The translations under genes and the position numbers were made by a program. From Vanilla planifolia (Eukaryota > Streptophyta > Magnoliopsida > Asparagales > Orchidaceae): a stretch of DNA of 64,000 bases. Each line of letters begins with the position of its first letter. The first letter of the stretch is position 1. Under the pieces are notes generated by a model that was given only the letters and a program-made list of their open reading frames with translations, did not search any database and had not been told where the DNA came from. This document shows positions 1 to 11,587 of this stretch, piece after piece. Where the stretch lies: positions 368,221-432,220 of the forward strand of contig JAIUJO010000186.1 of assembly GCA_023846275.1 (NCBI GenBank), written 5' to 3'.

Positions 1-3000
1 CATGACTATAGTTGTTTTGTCTAGCAAATATAATGGCATTTTAGATGCTGTTTTCCTATACTTTATTTTTTTTGTATCATTCTTTGAAATAATGCTTTAT
101 ATTTTCTTCTTTCTTACATTAGCATGGGCAAGCATCTTGCACTACTAAGCCTCTCACACAATGACATGAGTATGTTGGAATAAGATTCGAGATCAATCTT
201 GATAAGAATACCATCATCCAAGCCTGCACCTTCATCTTCCATGCGTAAGCTCCACCCTTCCTCAGCCTATTTGGACAAATAAACATATTATAATATATGA
301 ATTTAGATTCCAACACTGTGCCTTCATTTTTTCAAGCTAAATTGGCATTAATATTATTTTAGTTTTGTCACAATCTCATTCTCCATGTGCCTTAACTAGC
401 TCCACATTTCTTGGACTCAACTTGTACATCGATGAATGTCACTCAAATAACATTGCAAGAACTCCCTACCAAATATCATAAAGAAAAGAAACATGTTCAC
501 CTTCTACAACTCATCATACAATATTCTCGATGTCCAAGGCATTGGATAATATAGTATTTGGCAAATGTATATGCTCTCCAAGTTAAATAAAGAGTGTAGT
601 TAAAATTGAATACCTTTACCTATGACGCACCTTCTTGAGCAATCACCCCTCTGTGATTGTTGATAATGACCACCTTTTACCAAAAAGGTAAATGACAACT
701 GTTTGAACCACACCTTCCTTAAGAAGCATCATCAATGAGCTCCATTAGAAATCGTGCTATTACTTAATTTGACTCAACTTGAGGAAGCTTACTAGTTCTA
801 GAAATATCATAAATTCATAGATTGAGAGCTCTTTCGTAATTATATGAGTGGTGTTGCTTGACCATTCTTAGTTGGAGGAGTGATTAATCTAGTTAGTTCT
901 ATTAATAAACACCTTAACTTGCTGACAAGTAATATGGAAAGCAAGTCCTATGCTAAGTTCATAAAGGGTTTTTGGCTACTTAGGCCATGGAAATTTTGTG
1001 CTATGATAGGTCTGTGATGCCCTTAAATGCTTTGGGTTACACAAATGCCGCATTGATGTATTTGACAAGTCAATTTCCTTGGTTGAAAGGCCTAAGGAAT
1101 CATTTAAAGGTTTCATCATGATTGGGATAGATCATTACAATTGTTGGTCATCAACGAGCAATTCTTAGCTTGAGTCATTAGCCTACATTTTCTATGTCCC
1201 TACCTATTTTAGACATCACCCATCACTTTTATCGATTAAATGTTCTAGTGAAGTGCTTAGATCATTGTGATGTAGGGAACACCATTGAATTTTATCATTA
1301 AGGAAGAATAAGTTGTAACATGGTTTATATAGGGGAACATGTGGAAGGATCTTTGATAAGGGATACAAATTATCAAGTGATCTGTGCACCATGTCATAGT
1401 GTGATAACCATCCCATGTCACATTATTCCATCATGTGTGCTATTGCTTCCATGTGGAGCTCGTCATTGGTGGGGATAAACAATAACCTATAGGCTTAGTC
1501 ATGCTGTAAGGGAGTGCAAATGTGAAGCGGGCAATGAGTCTTTTGGGCATCACTAATCTGCTAGAGCTTAGCAATCAAATGTCGAATGAATGTCAAAAAT
1601 GGATATCTTTGCTTATGCATTGATGTAGAATGTAACAAAAATAAAAGTGTTATGAATTATAAAATCATGGGAACCACCCCTTTTTTGAACACAAATTGTG
1701 CTCTACGCCTGCATGGGTGTAAAGTGACTTATGGAAGATTTGAATTTTTGATTTAGGTCTAAGGTGTGTTAAAGCATTCAGTGATGGTTAGCTATCAACG
1801 TGGTAAGAGCTAGATGCCATTGAGTGTCAATGAATTAAATAGTAGAAATCTATGCTATAGCACGACAAGCGATTGCCCCTAATCCAACTAATTACACAAT
1901 GGTGTGGAATCAAGATCCCTTGTTAGGTGAGGCTACCCACACCATGTTTAAGCATATATGTAATGAAGAAGGAACTTAGGAAGATTCCCTTTGTAATGAT
2001 AAGCAAAATGAGACCAACATAAAATGGAAATAGGGCTGCCTAAAGCTTTAATTATAGACTAGAGAGGCTTCCTAAGTGATAGATAAAGATAAAGTCCCCT
2101 AAAAAGAAGCATTAGGGAAGGTGAGAGCCTCATTTAGCTCAAACCTTATTGCTACATGAGGCGTTATCAATGATTCAAGTTGTTTTGGAATGCATCCTAA
2201 ATTGGATGGTATTTCAATCCAAGGCTAATAGTTATAAGGGATCAATAACAAACTAGTATCTTGAGGAAAAGATGAAGTGTACTTCGAAAAGAGAGTTAAA
2301 GAGTGTTTGTAATTATCATCAAATGGTTTGTTGCATGGCCTAAGGATTGGACGTTCTTAGGACATCCTGACTATAGGTGCCTAGGAAGACATCACTAGTG
2401 GGGAAAGTGTCATTGTAGCAAATCAAAATGCTCACACCATGAATGCATGCCATAGCTACACAACATGCATTTGCTATGGTTAATGGGCTCCATTTCTAAT
2501 CGATCATGAAACACTAACAAAGAAGTCTAAAATGCTTATGAGTCAATGAGTATACAAGCTTGGAAGGCACATGGAAGCAATTCTTGGGATAGTCATTCGA
2601 GGGTTGAGATGTGGACTCACCTAAAGGTTAATCAAACCATGTAGTCATTAGTTCTCTTCAATGTTTTCCTTAGGATAATTGGAGCAACAATCAAGGTTTT
2701 ATTAGGTGAAACAATTTATTAAAAGCACCATGAAATAATGTCTTCAATCTATTGTCAAACTTTAAATACGCAGGGAGGCTGGAGTTCTTTGATTGGTTGA
2801 GCCAACAGAATCCATGCTCCAAGTGGAAATTTTTGGTAACAAAAATGGGGATGTGGGATGAACAAAAAGTTGAGTTACAATGCCTAACTACATGTTAACC
2901 TAAATACTATAAAGGATGTTGTTTGGTTAAGACTACTAGACAATGGTCATGGAGTTTGAAATTTTCTGTGGAGCATGTAATAACTCACTTATCAAAATTA

Positions 3001-3990
3001 TCATTGATGCATTGCATTGATCACTATCCTCATAAATGAACTCTAAAATCATAACTTATTTAATATCAATTGAAAGCTCTCGAATTGGTGGAACCTACTT
3101 ATCAAATATTTTAGCTAAACATTATTACGAGGGTTCTAGTATCAATTTGTTGTGTCTTGAACCTAAGAAAAATGTTTAACCCTTGTTTGTCATATTGAGA
3201 ATCTATGATCAAGTAATTAAGTAGTCTAATCAAAATAGTTTGCACCTTAATAGTTCTAATGGTTATTAATAAAAATGTCTACTCCTTGATAATGTGATAT
3301 AACTCATTTGTAGTCCCTGAGATGTGTTCAATAAGCATGTGGCAATTGGACACTTTGGGAGTATTTTATCAAATAACTAGCACTCCACAAACTTTGGAGT
3401 TAAATCACGTGAAATGCAACAACCTCTACCAAGAATAAAACCTAAAAGAATTTGTCACTCAATCAAAACTCAAGAGTATATGATCATGAAACATGATGCT
3501 CTATATTTAAAAATAGTCATGCATTATGATATCTCCATTATCAAAATAATGCCCATACAATAACCTAACCTTTTCTCTATCAATAGAATAAAAAATGCTT
3601 GGTGTACTTCATCATAGCCTTGTGCTTTAATCTCTGGAGTAAAGAAAATTACGTGTTAAGATTCTCTTATTATTTTCTTTATACAAGTGCTGGAGGATTA
3701 TTGCTATTTATGATAACCTATGACAATATATTGAGAACTACTCTAAAAAGACCTTAATAACTCGTTAACGATTCGTTTAGTAATAACTTAAATGATACTT
3801 TTGTTTCTCAATTGATCACAAGATTTCGTCAAAACTCTCCTTAGTTTTTAGGTTTTGCTAACAACTTACAATTGACATATATGACCTATCTTTTAGCCCT
3901 TCCTATTTTTGGAACTTCACTAAGATCTTTTTTATTATTTAGTCTTCCACTTGATCTTTCATTAACACCATAAACTTGTCTTTAATCCTT
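1..3990. other. Unassigned gene-free sequence, possibly a decayed transposable element
   Basis: I recognise no gene, RNA or repeat family here. Every reading frame on both strands is broken by frequent stops. The longest frame noted (minus strand, about 1216-1416, 66 residues) has no motif I can assign. Base composition is less extreme than in the satellite to the right, CpG is scarce, and the satellite landmarks (the CTCATC/GATGAG dyad, the AACCAAATCAAAG box) are absent. A long, stop-riddled, CpG-poor stretch next to a satellite would fit an old methylated transposable element worn down by mutation. That is inference only: I saw no long terminal repeats, primer-binding site, polypurine tract or protease, reverse transcriptase or integrase motif. 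It could equally be ordinary intergenic DNA. Confidence 0.35.
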
Positions 3991-3999
3991 AAGCACAAG

Positions 4000-4584
4000 T
4001 TAAGGACATGCTATGTTAAGCATTATTATTAGCACAAGATTGGATCATTGGGGCTATCACAATCAATCTCATTAGTATCTTGGAATACAGCATTATCATA
4101 CAAGTTCTCATTTTTTTTCAAATTGTTATCTTTGATCTAGTTATATTAATATGAAACTTTAATTCTGCTCTTAAGTGATCTTTACATTACTTTTTTTGGT
4201 TATAGCGCAATGCGTCATTTACTTAATTTTGGTTATAGTATACATTGTATATTAAAGTATTACTTTATTACTATTTAAGCTTTTTTTTTGTAATACATAG
4301 TAAATCCAAACTTGGTTTTATTTTCATATTTAAAGTTTTTATTTTGTAAGCTTTGGCCATGTTTTATGAAACATTTCAATAAGAACATGACTTTGTGATT
4401 ATGAATGTTATGCTCATTCTCCTTACTATCATAGAATGTAACTTCACCATAACATTTATCTGACTTTTGCCAACTTTTTTTTTTTTTCATTTTTTATATT
4501 GCAAGTTTACTCCAAATCTTCTCTTGTGACATTCACAACATTTTGATTTGGTTATTTTCCATTGATTCAATTGATATCATTTTG
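4000..4584 (-). repeat. 415-bp satellite, left end of array (minus orientation)
   Basis: This is the first recognisable satellite sequence. The stretch around 4008-4110 aligns with the monomer read on the minus strand: an equivalent of GGCATGCTTTATGAG, then the GATCAAGGATGTTACACTC box, then CTCATTAGTATCTTGGAAT. It continues through the TTTGGTTATA and CTTCTCTTGTGACATT boxes. A second copy begins near 4280 and is interrupted at the box that reads TTTTAGCTTT in this orientation, where the LTR at 4590 sits; the copy resumes at 7592. The left edge near 4000 is approximate because similarity fades into the unassigned sequence. Confidence 0.8.
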
Positions 4585-4589
4585 GCTTT
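4585..4589. repeat. Left target-site duplication (GCTTT) of solo LTR
   Basis: The five bases GCTTT directly precede the TGTTA start of the LTR and recur exactly after its TAACA end. A 5-bp duplication is the usual footprint of plant LTR-retrotransposon integrase. The motif belongs to the satellite monomer (box TTTTAGCTTTAATATAT in this orientation), so the pre-insertion target can be read from neighbouring monomers. Confidence 0.9.
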
Positions 4590-5854
4590 TGTTATACCCG
4601 GTAAAATATTATAGGTTTAATCTTCAATAATTCAATTGTGGCTTGGATGATTTCAGATCGACAGTAGGATGGGCCAGGAGCTAAATTGGAGGCTATTGGA
4701 ATTTCTGAAATTTTCTGGGGATTTTTCGGAGCACCGAGATTTTTTTTAAAAAACCAGAATTTGGATTTTTTTCCTTTTACCGCACGTGAACTGGACCGGA
4801 GCGGTTCAGCGAAGGCGGGGCGGTTCACCGAGGTGCGTTTGCGCGTGCGTTTGGATAAGCCGCGGATAAGCGGATCGGACGGATGAGATCAACGGTGGAG
4901 ATTAACCGGCTGATCGGGTGTTAAGCGGCATTTTTGGAAGGTCAACCGGCGCTTAATGGGTCTTAACGGGTTATTACCGGTTTAAGTTGGGTATTTAACC
5001 TAAACGGTTCGGCTGTTAGGGTTTCGAACGACGGCTAGAGGCGAAGTGTTCGCGGCGAATGGCGGTATTTTCCGGCAGCCTTCCAAGGGGCTTTTGGTAA
5101 CCGGAGGTTCGCGGGACAGAGGCGAGCATTTTGGTACCGGTTTCGTTCGGTGAGGAGCTGCGGTTGATCGCGTGCGAGCTTCACCGTCGCCGGCGACAAG
5201 CAAAGGTAGGAAATTCAGTTTTAAATTAGTTAATTAGTAGAAATTAAAAGCATGGAATATTTTGCTTAATGAACACAAGCATGTGGATGAAAAATCGGAC
5301 TTAGTTGAATGCTAATCTACGTGTTTTACAATTTTTGGATTTCTGGAAAATTTCCCATTTCGCCGGAAAATATAGTTAATGCTTAGGAACATGTTAGGGA
5401 TTTGTATTATCAGTTTGCCATTGAATTAGTTAATTAATTGTTGGATTAATCTTACGGCAATGGCGTACGGGCGAACTCTTTCGGTGGAAATTTTAAATTA
5501 GTGGCATTATTGAAACATTAGGATAGTACGAACATCGAATTTTGTTTATCCTTGTTCGCGTTCACCGGAAATCGACGGAAGGAATTGGATTGGTCGGCGA
5601 TTGCTTCAGTTAGGGTTCGCGGGCGTCGGACCGAGGAAGGAGAAGGGTTTAGATTAATTACGAATTTATTTAAGTAATTAATGGTATTTATATAATATTT
5701 ATTAGTAATTATATTTATTTAAGCATCGACCGATTAACGGATTATTAAAGAATTTGGTTCGGTGGTGTCGCGGTTCAGCGCGAGGGTTCCGAACCGGCAG
5801 CGAAAATTTGTTCAGCGGGATTCGGCGCGGACGAACGGCGCGGAGGAAAATTTA

Positions 5855-5946
5855 ATTCGGAAATTAAATCCGAATTTTCGGAAAAAGGATATATGTGGAA
5901 TTTAAATTTTAAATTCGGAAATTTATTCCGAATTTCGGAAAATGGA
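5855..5946. repeat. Paired short palindromic repeats in the LTR
   Basis: Two near-identical copies, 5855-5890 and 5913-5946, each start ATTCGGAAAT, run through CCGAAT and TTCGGAAAA, and end GGAT. Each copy begins with an inverted repeat in which ATTCGGAAAT pairs with ATTCCGAAT or ATCCGAAT (5855-5875 and 5913-5933). They probably arose by local duplication. A hairpin is possible but untested. Confidence 0.75.
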
Positions 5947-6446
5947 TAAAGGGCAGAACTTGATTTTGGAAATTAAAATTTCCTGAAGTGAGGAAGAGGT
6001 GATTTTTGGAAATCACGTAGCCAAGTTGAAATTGACTGTTGGAAATTACCCATAAATTCAGTGCAGCTGGATCAATTGGAAGGAAGTGTGACACTTGGGT
6101 GCTACAGAATAGTCAGAATTTTGGTACAGTTTGTGTTGCTTGGATGGCAATGACATGGATTGAGTCAGTTTACTCAGTGTTGGCATATTTCATTGATTGG
6201 CATATTGGACCGGACTACTATAGGCCCTATATGATGTTTTAGGGTAGTTGTGGTAGGTAACTGTGTGATACAGACTTAACTTCACAGTATACATGTGGAC
6301 TGGTATGCGCCTTGTTGTATCTGGACACATGTTGCCAAATCTTGGTGTTAGAGCTTGGCAATGACTGTAGGGGCGTGGCTTCTATGGAAATTGTTGGGAG
6401 AGGACTTCTTGTGACGGTGGCTGAGTCGATCTCTTCTGGTCCACGA

Positions 6447-6560
6447 GTGTAGGCCTGCGCGCCTGAGAGTGGCTGTGGCATGGGTGACTCGCCGTGGCTA
6501 GTCAAGTGTGTAGGCCTGCGTGCCTGAGGGTGGCAGTGGTGTCTCACATTGGCTAGAGAT
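6447..6560. repeat. 61-bp tandem duplication in the LTR
   Basis: The unit starting GTGTAGGCCTGCGCGCCTGA at 6447 repeats at 6508 as GTGTAGGCCTGCGTGCCTGA. Similarity continues through GTGGCTGTGGC versus GTGGCAGTGG and weakens by about 6560. The period is 61 bp with two copies. Subrepeats of this kind are common in long plant LTRs. The minus-strand open frame spanning this region reflects repeat structure rather than a gene. Confidence 0.75.
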
Positions 6561-6639
6561 CTATGTGACTGGTTCTGTCTATAGTCTCCAGAAGATTGAT
6601 TGACGAGAGACGCTTCGGTATCAGGTGCTAGGCGTTGTG

Positions 6640-6736
6640 ATGCGTGCGCAGAGATGGGCGTGTCCCACTGGCATGTTTTGCCTAGGCGCCATGCGTGCGC
6701 AGAGATGGGCGTGTCCCGTTGGCATGCTGCCTGGGA
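6640..6736. repeat. 51-bp tandem duplication in the LTR
   Basis: ATGCGTGCGCAGAGATGGGC at 6640 recurs at 6691, and both copies continue GTGTCCC then GGCATG. The second copy carries a few substitutions and ends near 6736. The period is 51 bp. It lies about 80 bp after the 61-bp duplication, so this part of the LTR is a small patch of subrepeats. It also explains the repeated peptide seen in the minus-strand frame here. Confidence 0.8.
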
Positions 6737-7537
6737 GCACAGAGGACAGCTACTCTGGTGTGACTGGGGGTGACTGTGGTTGGTCAGAGTCTGGGACTGA
6801 GAGTGCCTTTCCACCCTACATTGTTATGCTGTATTCCTATACTCTTGCTATTATCCTTCTCTTGCATGTGAGTTTTTACTAGCTGTCTTTCCTACTGGGC
6901 GTAGCTCACTCCTTTATTATCTATATTTTTCCAGCGGCTCGACAGCCTTGACGCCACCCAGATTAGGTGGGATCGTGGTCAGCAGGCTAGTGGAGGATAT
7001 CTGATCTGTGATTTTCTGAGACATTTTGGTTAGTGCGATTGATACTATTGGATGTATTCAGGGAGACTGTTATTCTTATGTCATGTTATATGTGAGGGTG
7101 ATTCTGACTTATGTATCTAGTTGGATGATATTGTATTTGTTGGACTTGGATCTTATTCTTGTGATGTAGTTTCCATTCACTGTTTTACTTTATTGTCTTG
7201 GTGGTATAGTGTGTGGAGTGCCATATTTTATCTGAGGATGTTATGTATTTTATTTTTGATGGTGAGGTCATTACATGACTATGGAACTTAACCGTGGGGA
7301 TTCAGACTTCTATTAGATCGGTTCTCCTACCGGTATGGGTTAGGAGTATGGGGTCTAGTAGGAGTAACATTGCGCGAGTCTATCTGTTAATTCAGGAGTC
7401 ATGAACCTGATTTGACGGTGTACCCGGGAGATGGGATCCACATTGTTAAGGAAAGTAGGTGTGTAATGATGTGTTATATCCTATGTTTTTCGTAGGCTAC
7501 TCAGGTTGGTATGGGACGATCTGAGCTGTCTATATGT

Positions 7538-7553
7538 AAAAAAAAAAAAAAAA
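7538..7553 (+). repeat. A16 tract near the LTR end
   Basis: Sixteen consecutive A residues lie 38 bp before the LTR's right terminus. It may be a slippage product or a copied poly(A). No poly(A) function can be claimed from sequence alone. Confidence 0.8.
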
Positions 7554-7591
7554 TATGCAAAAATCAGCTTAGGAAAAAATGGGGTGTAACA

Positions 7592-7596
7592 GCTTT
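7592..7596. repeat. Right target-site duplication (GCTTT) of solo LTR
   Basis: This is an exact copy of the five bases at 4585-4589, directly after the terminal TAACA. The satellite monomer resumes here at the point where it was interrupted on the left, with TATATTCACTT-like sequence following. Confidence 0.9.
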
Positions 7597-10500
7597 ACTA
7601 TATATTCACTTATTTTTAAATTAATAATTTTTTTATTATTTATGATTATTGAATTTGTTGATTAAATCATCTATTTGATATTTTTAGGTAATGTTTCTAG
7701 GATCTTGCCAGAGTTCGTAGAAATTTGTATTATTACCTTATTTGCTGATTGAGATTGTTATACTTATTCTCTTTAGTATCTTGGAATATAACTTACCCAC
7801 TCATCTTATTATATTTACTCAAAATTTTCATTTTAATTTGCCAAAATTATCGTGTAACTATAAGTCTCTTATCAAATGATGGCTACATTTCTTTTACTTA
7901 ATGATATTTTACTCTTTTAGGTTATCTCCTTTTTCTCTAAATTGTTTATTTAATTAATTTTTAAATAATTTATTATTAATATTTATATTTATTTTTTAAT
8001 TTTTATTAATTCAAAATATATTCAGTAAAACGGAAACAAAAATCATTGGACTCATCTTGATGAGCCCAATCTATTTTAATATGTTTTTTATTTTGAAATA
8101 TTTTTTATTGGTTTGATGTGCTTTTGTGAGACATTTTTTTTACAACAGATTTGATGAATGGGCTTGTTGCACTTGATGTTTTAGTAAATTGGAATGCAAG
8201 TTTCCTATACAATTTATCTCCTTCGAAGTTTTTCACTTTAATTTGATTATAGTGTTATGTTGATCTAATTATCATCTCTTGTCACTTTCATGTCACTTTA
8301 TTTGGACGTATATATTGCTTCAATTTATCTTTTTTTAGTTATATTATATGTTTACTTAATATTAAAATAATAATTTGTTATTATGTATTATTATTTACAT
8401 TACTGTTATATGCTTATTTACAATTCATAATTCAATGAGGTTTATTGAATTAAATATTCATTTTAAAATTTTAAAGTATTTGTTTTCAATTGTTTGTCAA
8501 CTTTTATAAGATATTTTGATACCTTTCATATTTGTTAGTGTCTTTAAATACATCTTTTTTTTCCATAATATATCTTAGTTTTTCAAATATTTTGCTTTGA
8601 TTTACTTATATTAATAACTCTCAATCTCCTCTTAGGTGACCTTTACATGTGTTTCATTTGGCAATACTATATGGTTTTAATTGATGTCATTTCTACTTTA
8701 ATTTATATTTACTTAAGATTCACATAATTATTTATTATTACCTGTTTTACTTTTTAGTTTAATTCATAGAAATTTCATTTGAGATATGATTAAGATGAAA
8801 TAATCATCAATGGAGTTGTCTCAATGGCCTCAACCACTTAATAATTTTTTTTTAATTTTTAAAATATATTTTTATGATTCTTTCCTACTTTACATGGTAT
8901 ATTGACTAACAACATATTCACAAATCTAGGATTTCAAACTCAATCTCATTAGTATTTGAGAGTGTAACCTTCTACGATAATTCATGTCTTTTTATGAAAT
9001 GTTTAATTTTGATTTAGTTATTTTACTATTAAACCCTAATTCTCATTTAATTTTGACTAGTACATTACTTTAGTTTGGTTATATTTCATTGCTTCAATTT
9101 ATCTAAATTTTGCATTCTTATATATTTACTTATTATTTAAATAATAATTTATTACTATTTAAGTTTACTTACTTTGGTAATTTGTGGAAACTATAAATGA
9201 GGTATATTTCAGATGAAAAATATGTCATTGAACTGATCATCTAATTATTACTCATTTTGATAATTTTGAATATTTTCTTTTATTGAATTGTTGCATGTTT
9301 TATGAGATAATTTAATTCATACAAAATTTTAAAATCAATGATGTTGAACTTGATCATGTTAGTATTTTGTTTGTAACTTTCCCATAAAATTTATCTCATT
9401 ATCTCAAAAGTTTTACATTGGTTGTATTATTATCTAACTCTAAATCTCTTCTCGTATGACTTTTACATCACTTTGATTTACATTATTTTACTTGAATTTA
9501 CTTTGATTTAAAAAATAGTTTGTTATTGTTTATGCCTATTTACTTTGATAATCACAATAACTCCAAATAAGATATGATGAAGCTTAAACAAATGTTTTTT
9601 GACTCATTTCAACTAGCTCTATCCAATGAACTATTCCTTTGATATTTTTAAATATTTTCATTTTTTTTGGTTTACACACTTTTCAAGGAATTTTTATTTG
9701 TATAACATAAGATGATCAAGAATGTCTAGGTCAATCTCTTTAGTATCTTAGAATGTAGATTTCTAGTACAACAAACCTCATCTTCTCAAATGTTTTTTAT
9801 TTAGTTATATTATAAGGTAATTTTAAATCTCATATAGTGTATAATTTTACATTATTTTTATTAACTTATTTACTTTACTTTAATTTTTTTTATAATATAA
9901 TATATATTTAGTTAATATTAAAATATTAATTTTGTATTACTTAGGTTTATTAATTTTATTAATTCATAGTAATTCTTAATGAGCTCTAATTGACACAAAA
10001 AAAACATCATTAGAATCATCAAAATATGCTACGCTAAGCTAAATAGAAATTTTTATATTTTTAAATATTTTATTTATGTGACTTTTTCCATGTTTTATAA
10101 AGTATTTTAATTTGTATTAGCTTTAATAATCGAGGATATTAACTCTATCTCATAAGGACCTTAAAATACAGCTTTCCATTAAAATTTCTCTTTCTTTCAA
10201 AAGTTTAGCTTTTTTTTTGTTATATTACTATTAAACTCCTATTGTCCTCTCACGTAACTATTACATTGCATTTTTTTTGTATTATATTACTTCAGTTTAT
10301 CTTATTTACATTTTAATATGTATTTACTTAAAATTAAAAAATATATTATTATTATTTTTTTAAAATAATTTTAAAATTTATAATAATTTTAAACAAGGTA
10401 TGATATTGATAAAATAAATATCATAGGACTCATCTGAAAAAGTTTTATCAAACTAAATAGTTGTATTCATATTTTTAAATATTTTTATTTTTTTAGTTTA

Positions 10501-10770
10501 ATAGTGCTTAATGAGATATTTTAATTTGTAATTGATTCCATAATTGATGATTTAAGACCCCATCACCTCATTATTTGGGGAATGCAACATTGCTATATAT
10601 GTTATTTTGTTTTTTAAACTTTTCATTTTGATTTTTTTATACTACTATGTAACTAAAAATCTCCTCTCATGTGACCTTTCTATTCCTTTGACTTTTTTGT
10701 AATATATTACTTCAATTTATGTCATTTCAATAATAATATTATGTTACTTGAAATAAAACAATCATAAACA
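7597..10770 (-). repeat. 415-bp satellite block, minus orientation
   Basis: About eight diverged monomers read on the minus strand. Landmarks seen include CTCATCTTGATGAG at 8051-8064 and repeated copies of CTCTTAGGTGACCTTTACAT (about 8630), ATCATCAATGGAGTTGTC (about 8801), GATCATGTTAGTATTTTG (about 9352) and CTCATCTGAAAAAG (about 10426). Order and spacing match the plus blocks after reverse complementing. Only short frames broken by stops are present. The block ends at a fold-back junction near 10770. Confidence 0.85.
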
Positions 10771-10833
10771 ACAATAAATTATTAATTTTTAATTAAGTAA
10801 ATGTATATTAAAACTAAAAAAAGATGACTTTTA
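10707..10833. other. Orientation switch 1 (minus to plus), fold-back junction
   Basis: Minus-strand satellite reading ...CAATTTATGTCATTTC...ATGTTACTT (about 10711-10749) is followed after about 45 bases by its inverted counterpart AAGTAAATGTATATT...GATGAC (about 10795-10828). The same monomer segment therefore appears in both orientations around a centre near 10772. The loop contains the AATAAATTATTAATT part of the monomer, which is itself nearly palindromic. Confidence 0.7.
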
Positions 10834-11564
10834 AAAGTATAATACAAAAAAATCATAGCAAAGTGAAAGTCACACAAGAAGAGAATTACAGTTTGACAAC
10901 AATTTAACCAAATAAAAAGCAAAAAATCAAATAAACTAGATATTTTTTTCTTTAAAGCTAAATTCTAATATATGAAGGAGTTGAGTGTAATGTTCTTAAT
11001 GATCAAAGTAGGGACAAATAAAAATGTATCACAAAACATGAAAATATTTTAAAAAAGATTGAATATATATTTATAAAAAATCAATTATTTATTAGATAGA
11101 GCACATTAGAATGAGTTCAACAATGTTTGCCACAAAAATAAATAACATAAAAAATTATATATTATTATTTTAAAATTAATTAGGCATATACTAAATACTA
11201 AATGAGTTAAATTTATGCAATGTAATGCATCCAAGTCAAACACATGTAAAACTCACACAAGAGAAGGTTTAGGGTTAAATAGTAATATAAGAAAGCCAAA
11301 GTGAATTATTTGAATAAATGATAAAAAAATGCAAGAATGTTGCATCTAATGATGTTGAGAACAATGAATGAACATCATCAATGATCAAATTACATATAAA
11401 TCAAATGTTTCTTAAAGCATGCCAAACTCTTAGAAAATAAAGCATTTAATAAAATAAAAAATTAATATTATTTTAAATGGCGCTTGTCTAGGCGAGTCAA
11501 ATGATGATTATTTGATGATAATAAGATCTCGTTTAGAATTTCTACAAATTATTAAAATAAAAAA

Positions 11565-11587
11565 TTATATATATATATATATATATA
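11565..11587. repeat. (AT)n microsatellite in a satellite monomer
   Basis: An uninterrupted AT dinucleotide run of about 23 bases lies in the AT-rich box between GAATTA and the AAGTAAATATAT segment. Similar shorter runs occur near 19706-19723 and 60852-60868 at comparable places in other monomers, so the AT box is a recurrent site of slippage. Confidence 0.85.

Larger units (their letters stand above)
4590..7591. mobile_element. Solo LTR of a long-LTR retrotransposon, probably Ty3/gypsy
   Basis: The 3002-bp segment starts TGTTATACCCGG and ends GGGGTGTAACA. The two ends are imperfect inverted repeats with TG...CA termini, and a perfect GCTTT duplication flanks them, so both edges are exact. 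The start sequence does not recur near the end, no internal gag-pol region is present, and no primer-binding site or polypurine tract was seen. This is therefore one LTR left after LTR-LTR recombination rather than a full element. The sequence is much richer in G+C and CpG than the satellite, especially at 4780-5200 and 5560-5870. A TATA-like stretch lies near 5685-5695, but any promoter role is a guess. LTRs of this length with a TGTTAYACCC start fit Ty3/gypsy chromovirus-like families in plants; family assignment is inference. Element orientation is not determined. Open frames inside it, including 6239-6814 on the minus strand, have no recognisable domains and are not called as genes. Confidence 0.85.

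Noticed and set aside
4592..5203. Short open frames on both strands in the GC-rich part of the LTR
   Set aside because: GC-rich sequence has fewer stops by chance. The frames overlap each other on opposite strands and show no recognisable protein features.
6239..6814. 191-residue open frame on the minus strand within the LTR
   Set aside because: Its translation contains a duplicated peptide produced by the 51-bp tandem repeat, is His/Ser/Gln-rich, and has no domain. It lies wholly inside a solo LTR, where no coding region is expected.
4590..7591. Complete non-autonomous LTR element (TRIM or LARD) instead of a solo LTR
   Set aside because: The first bases of the element do not recur near the right end, so there is no second LTR, and no primer-binding site or polypurine tract was found.
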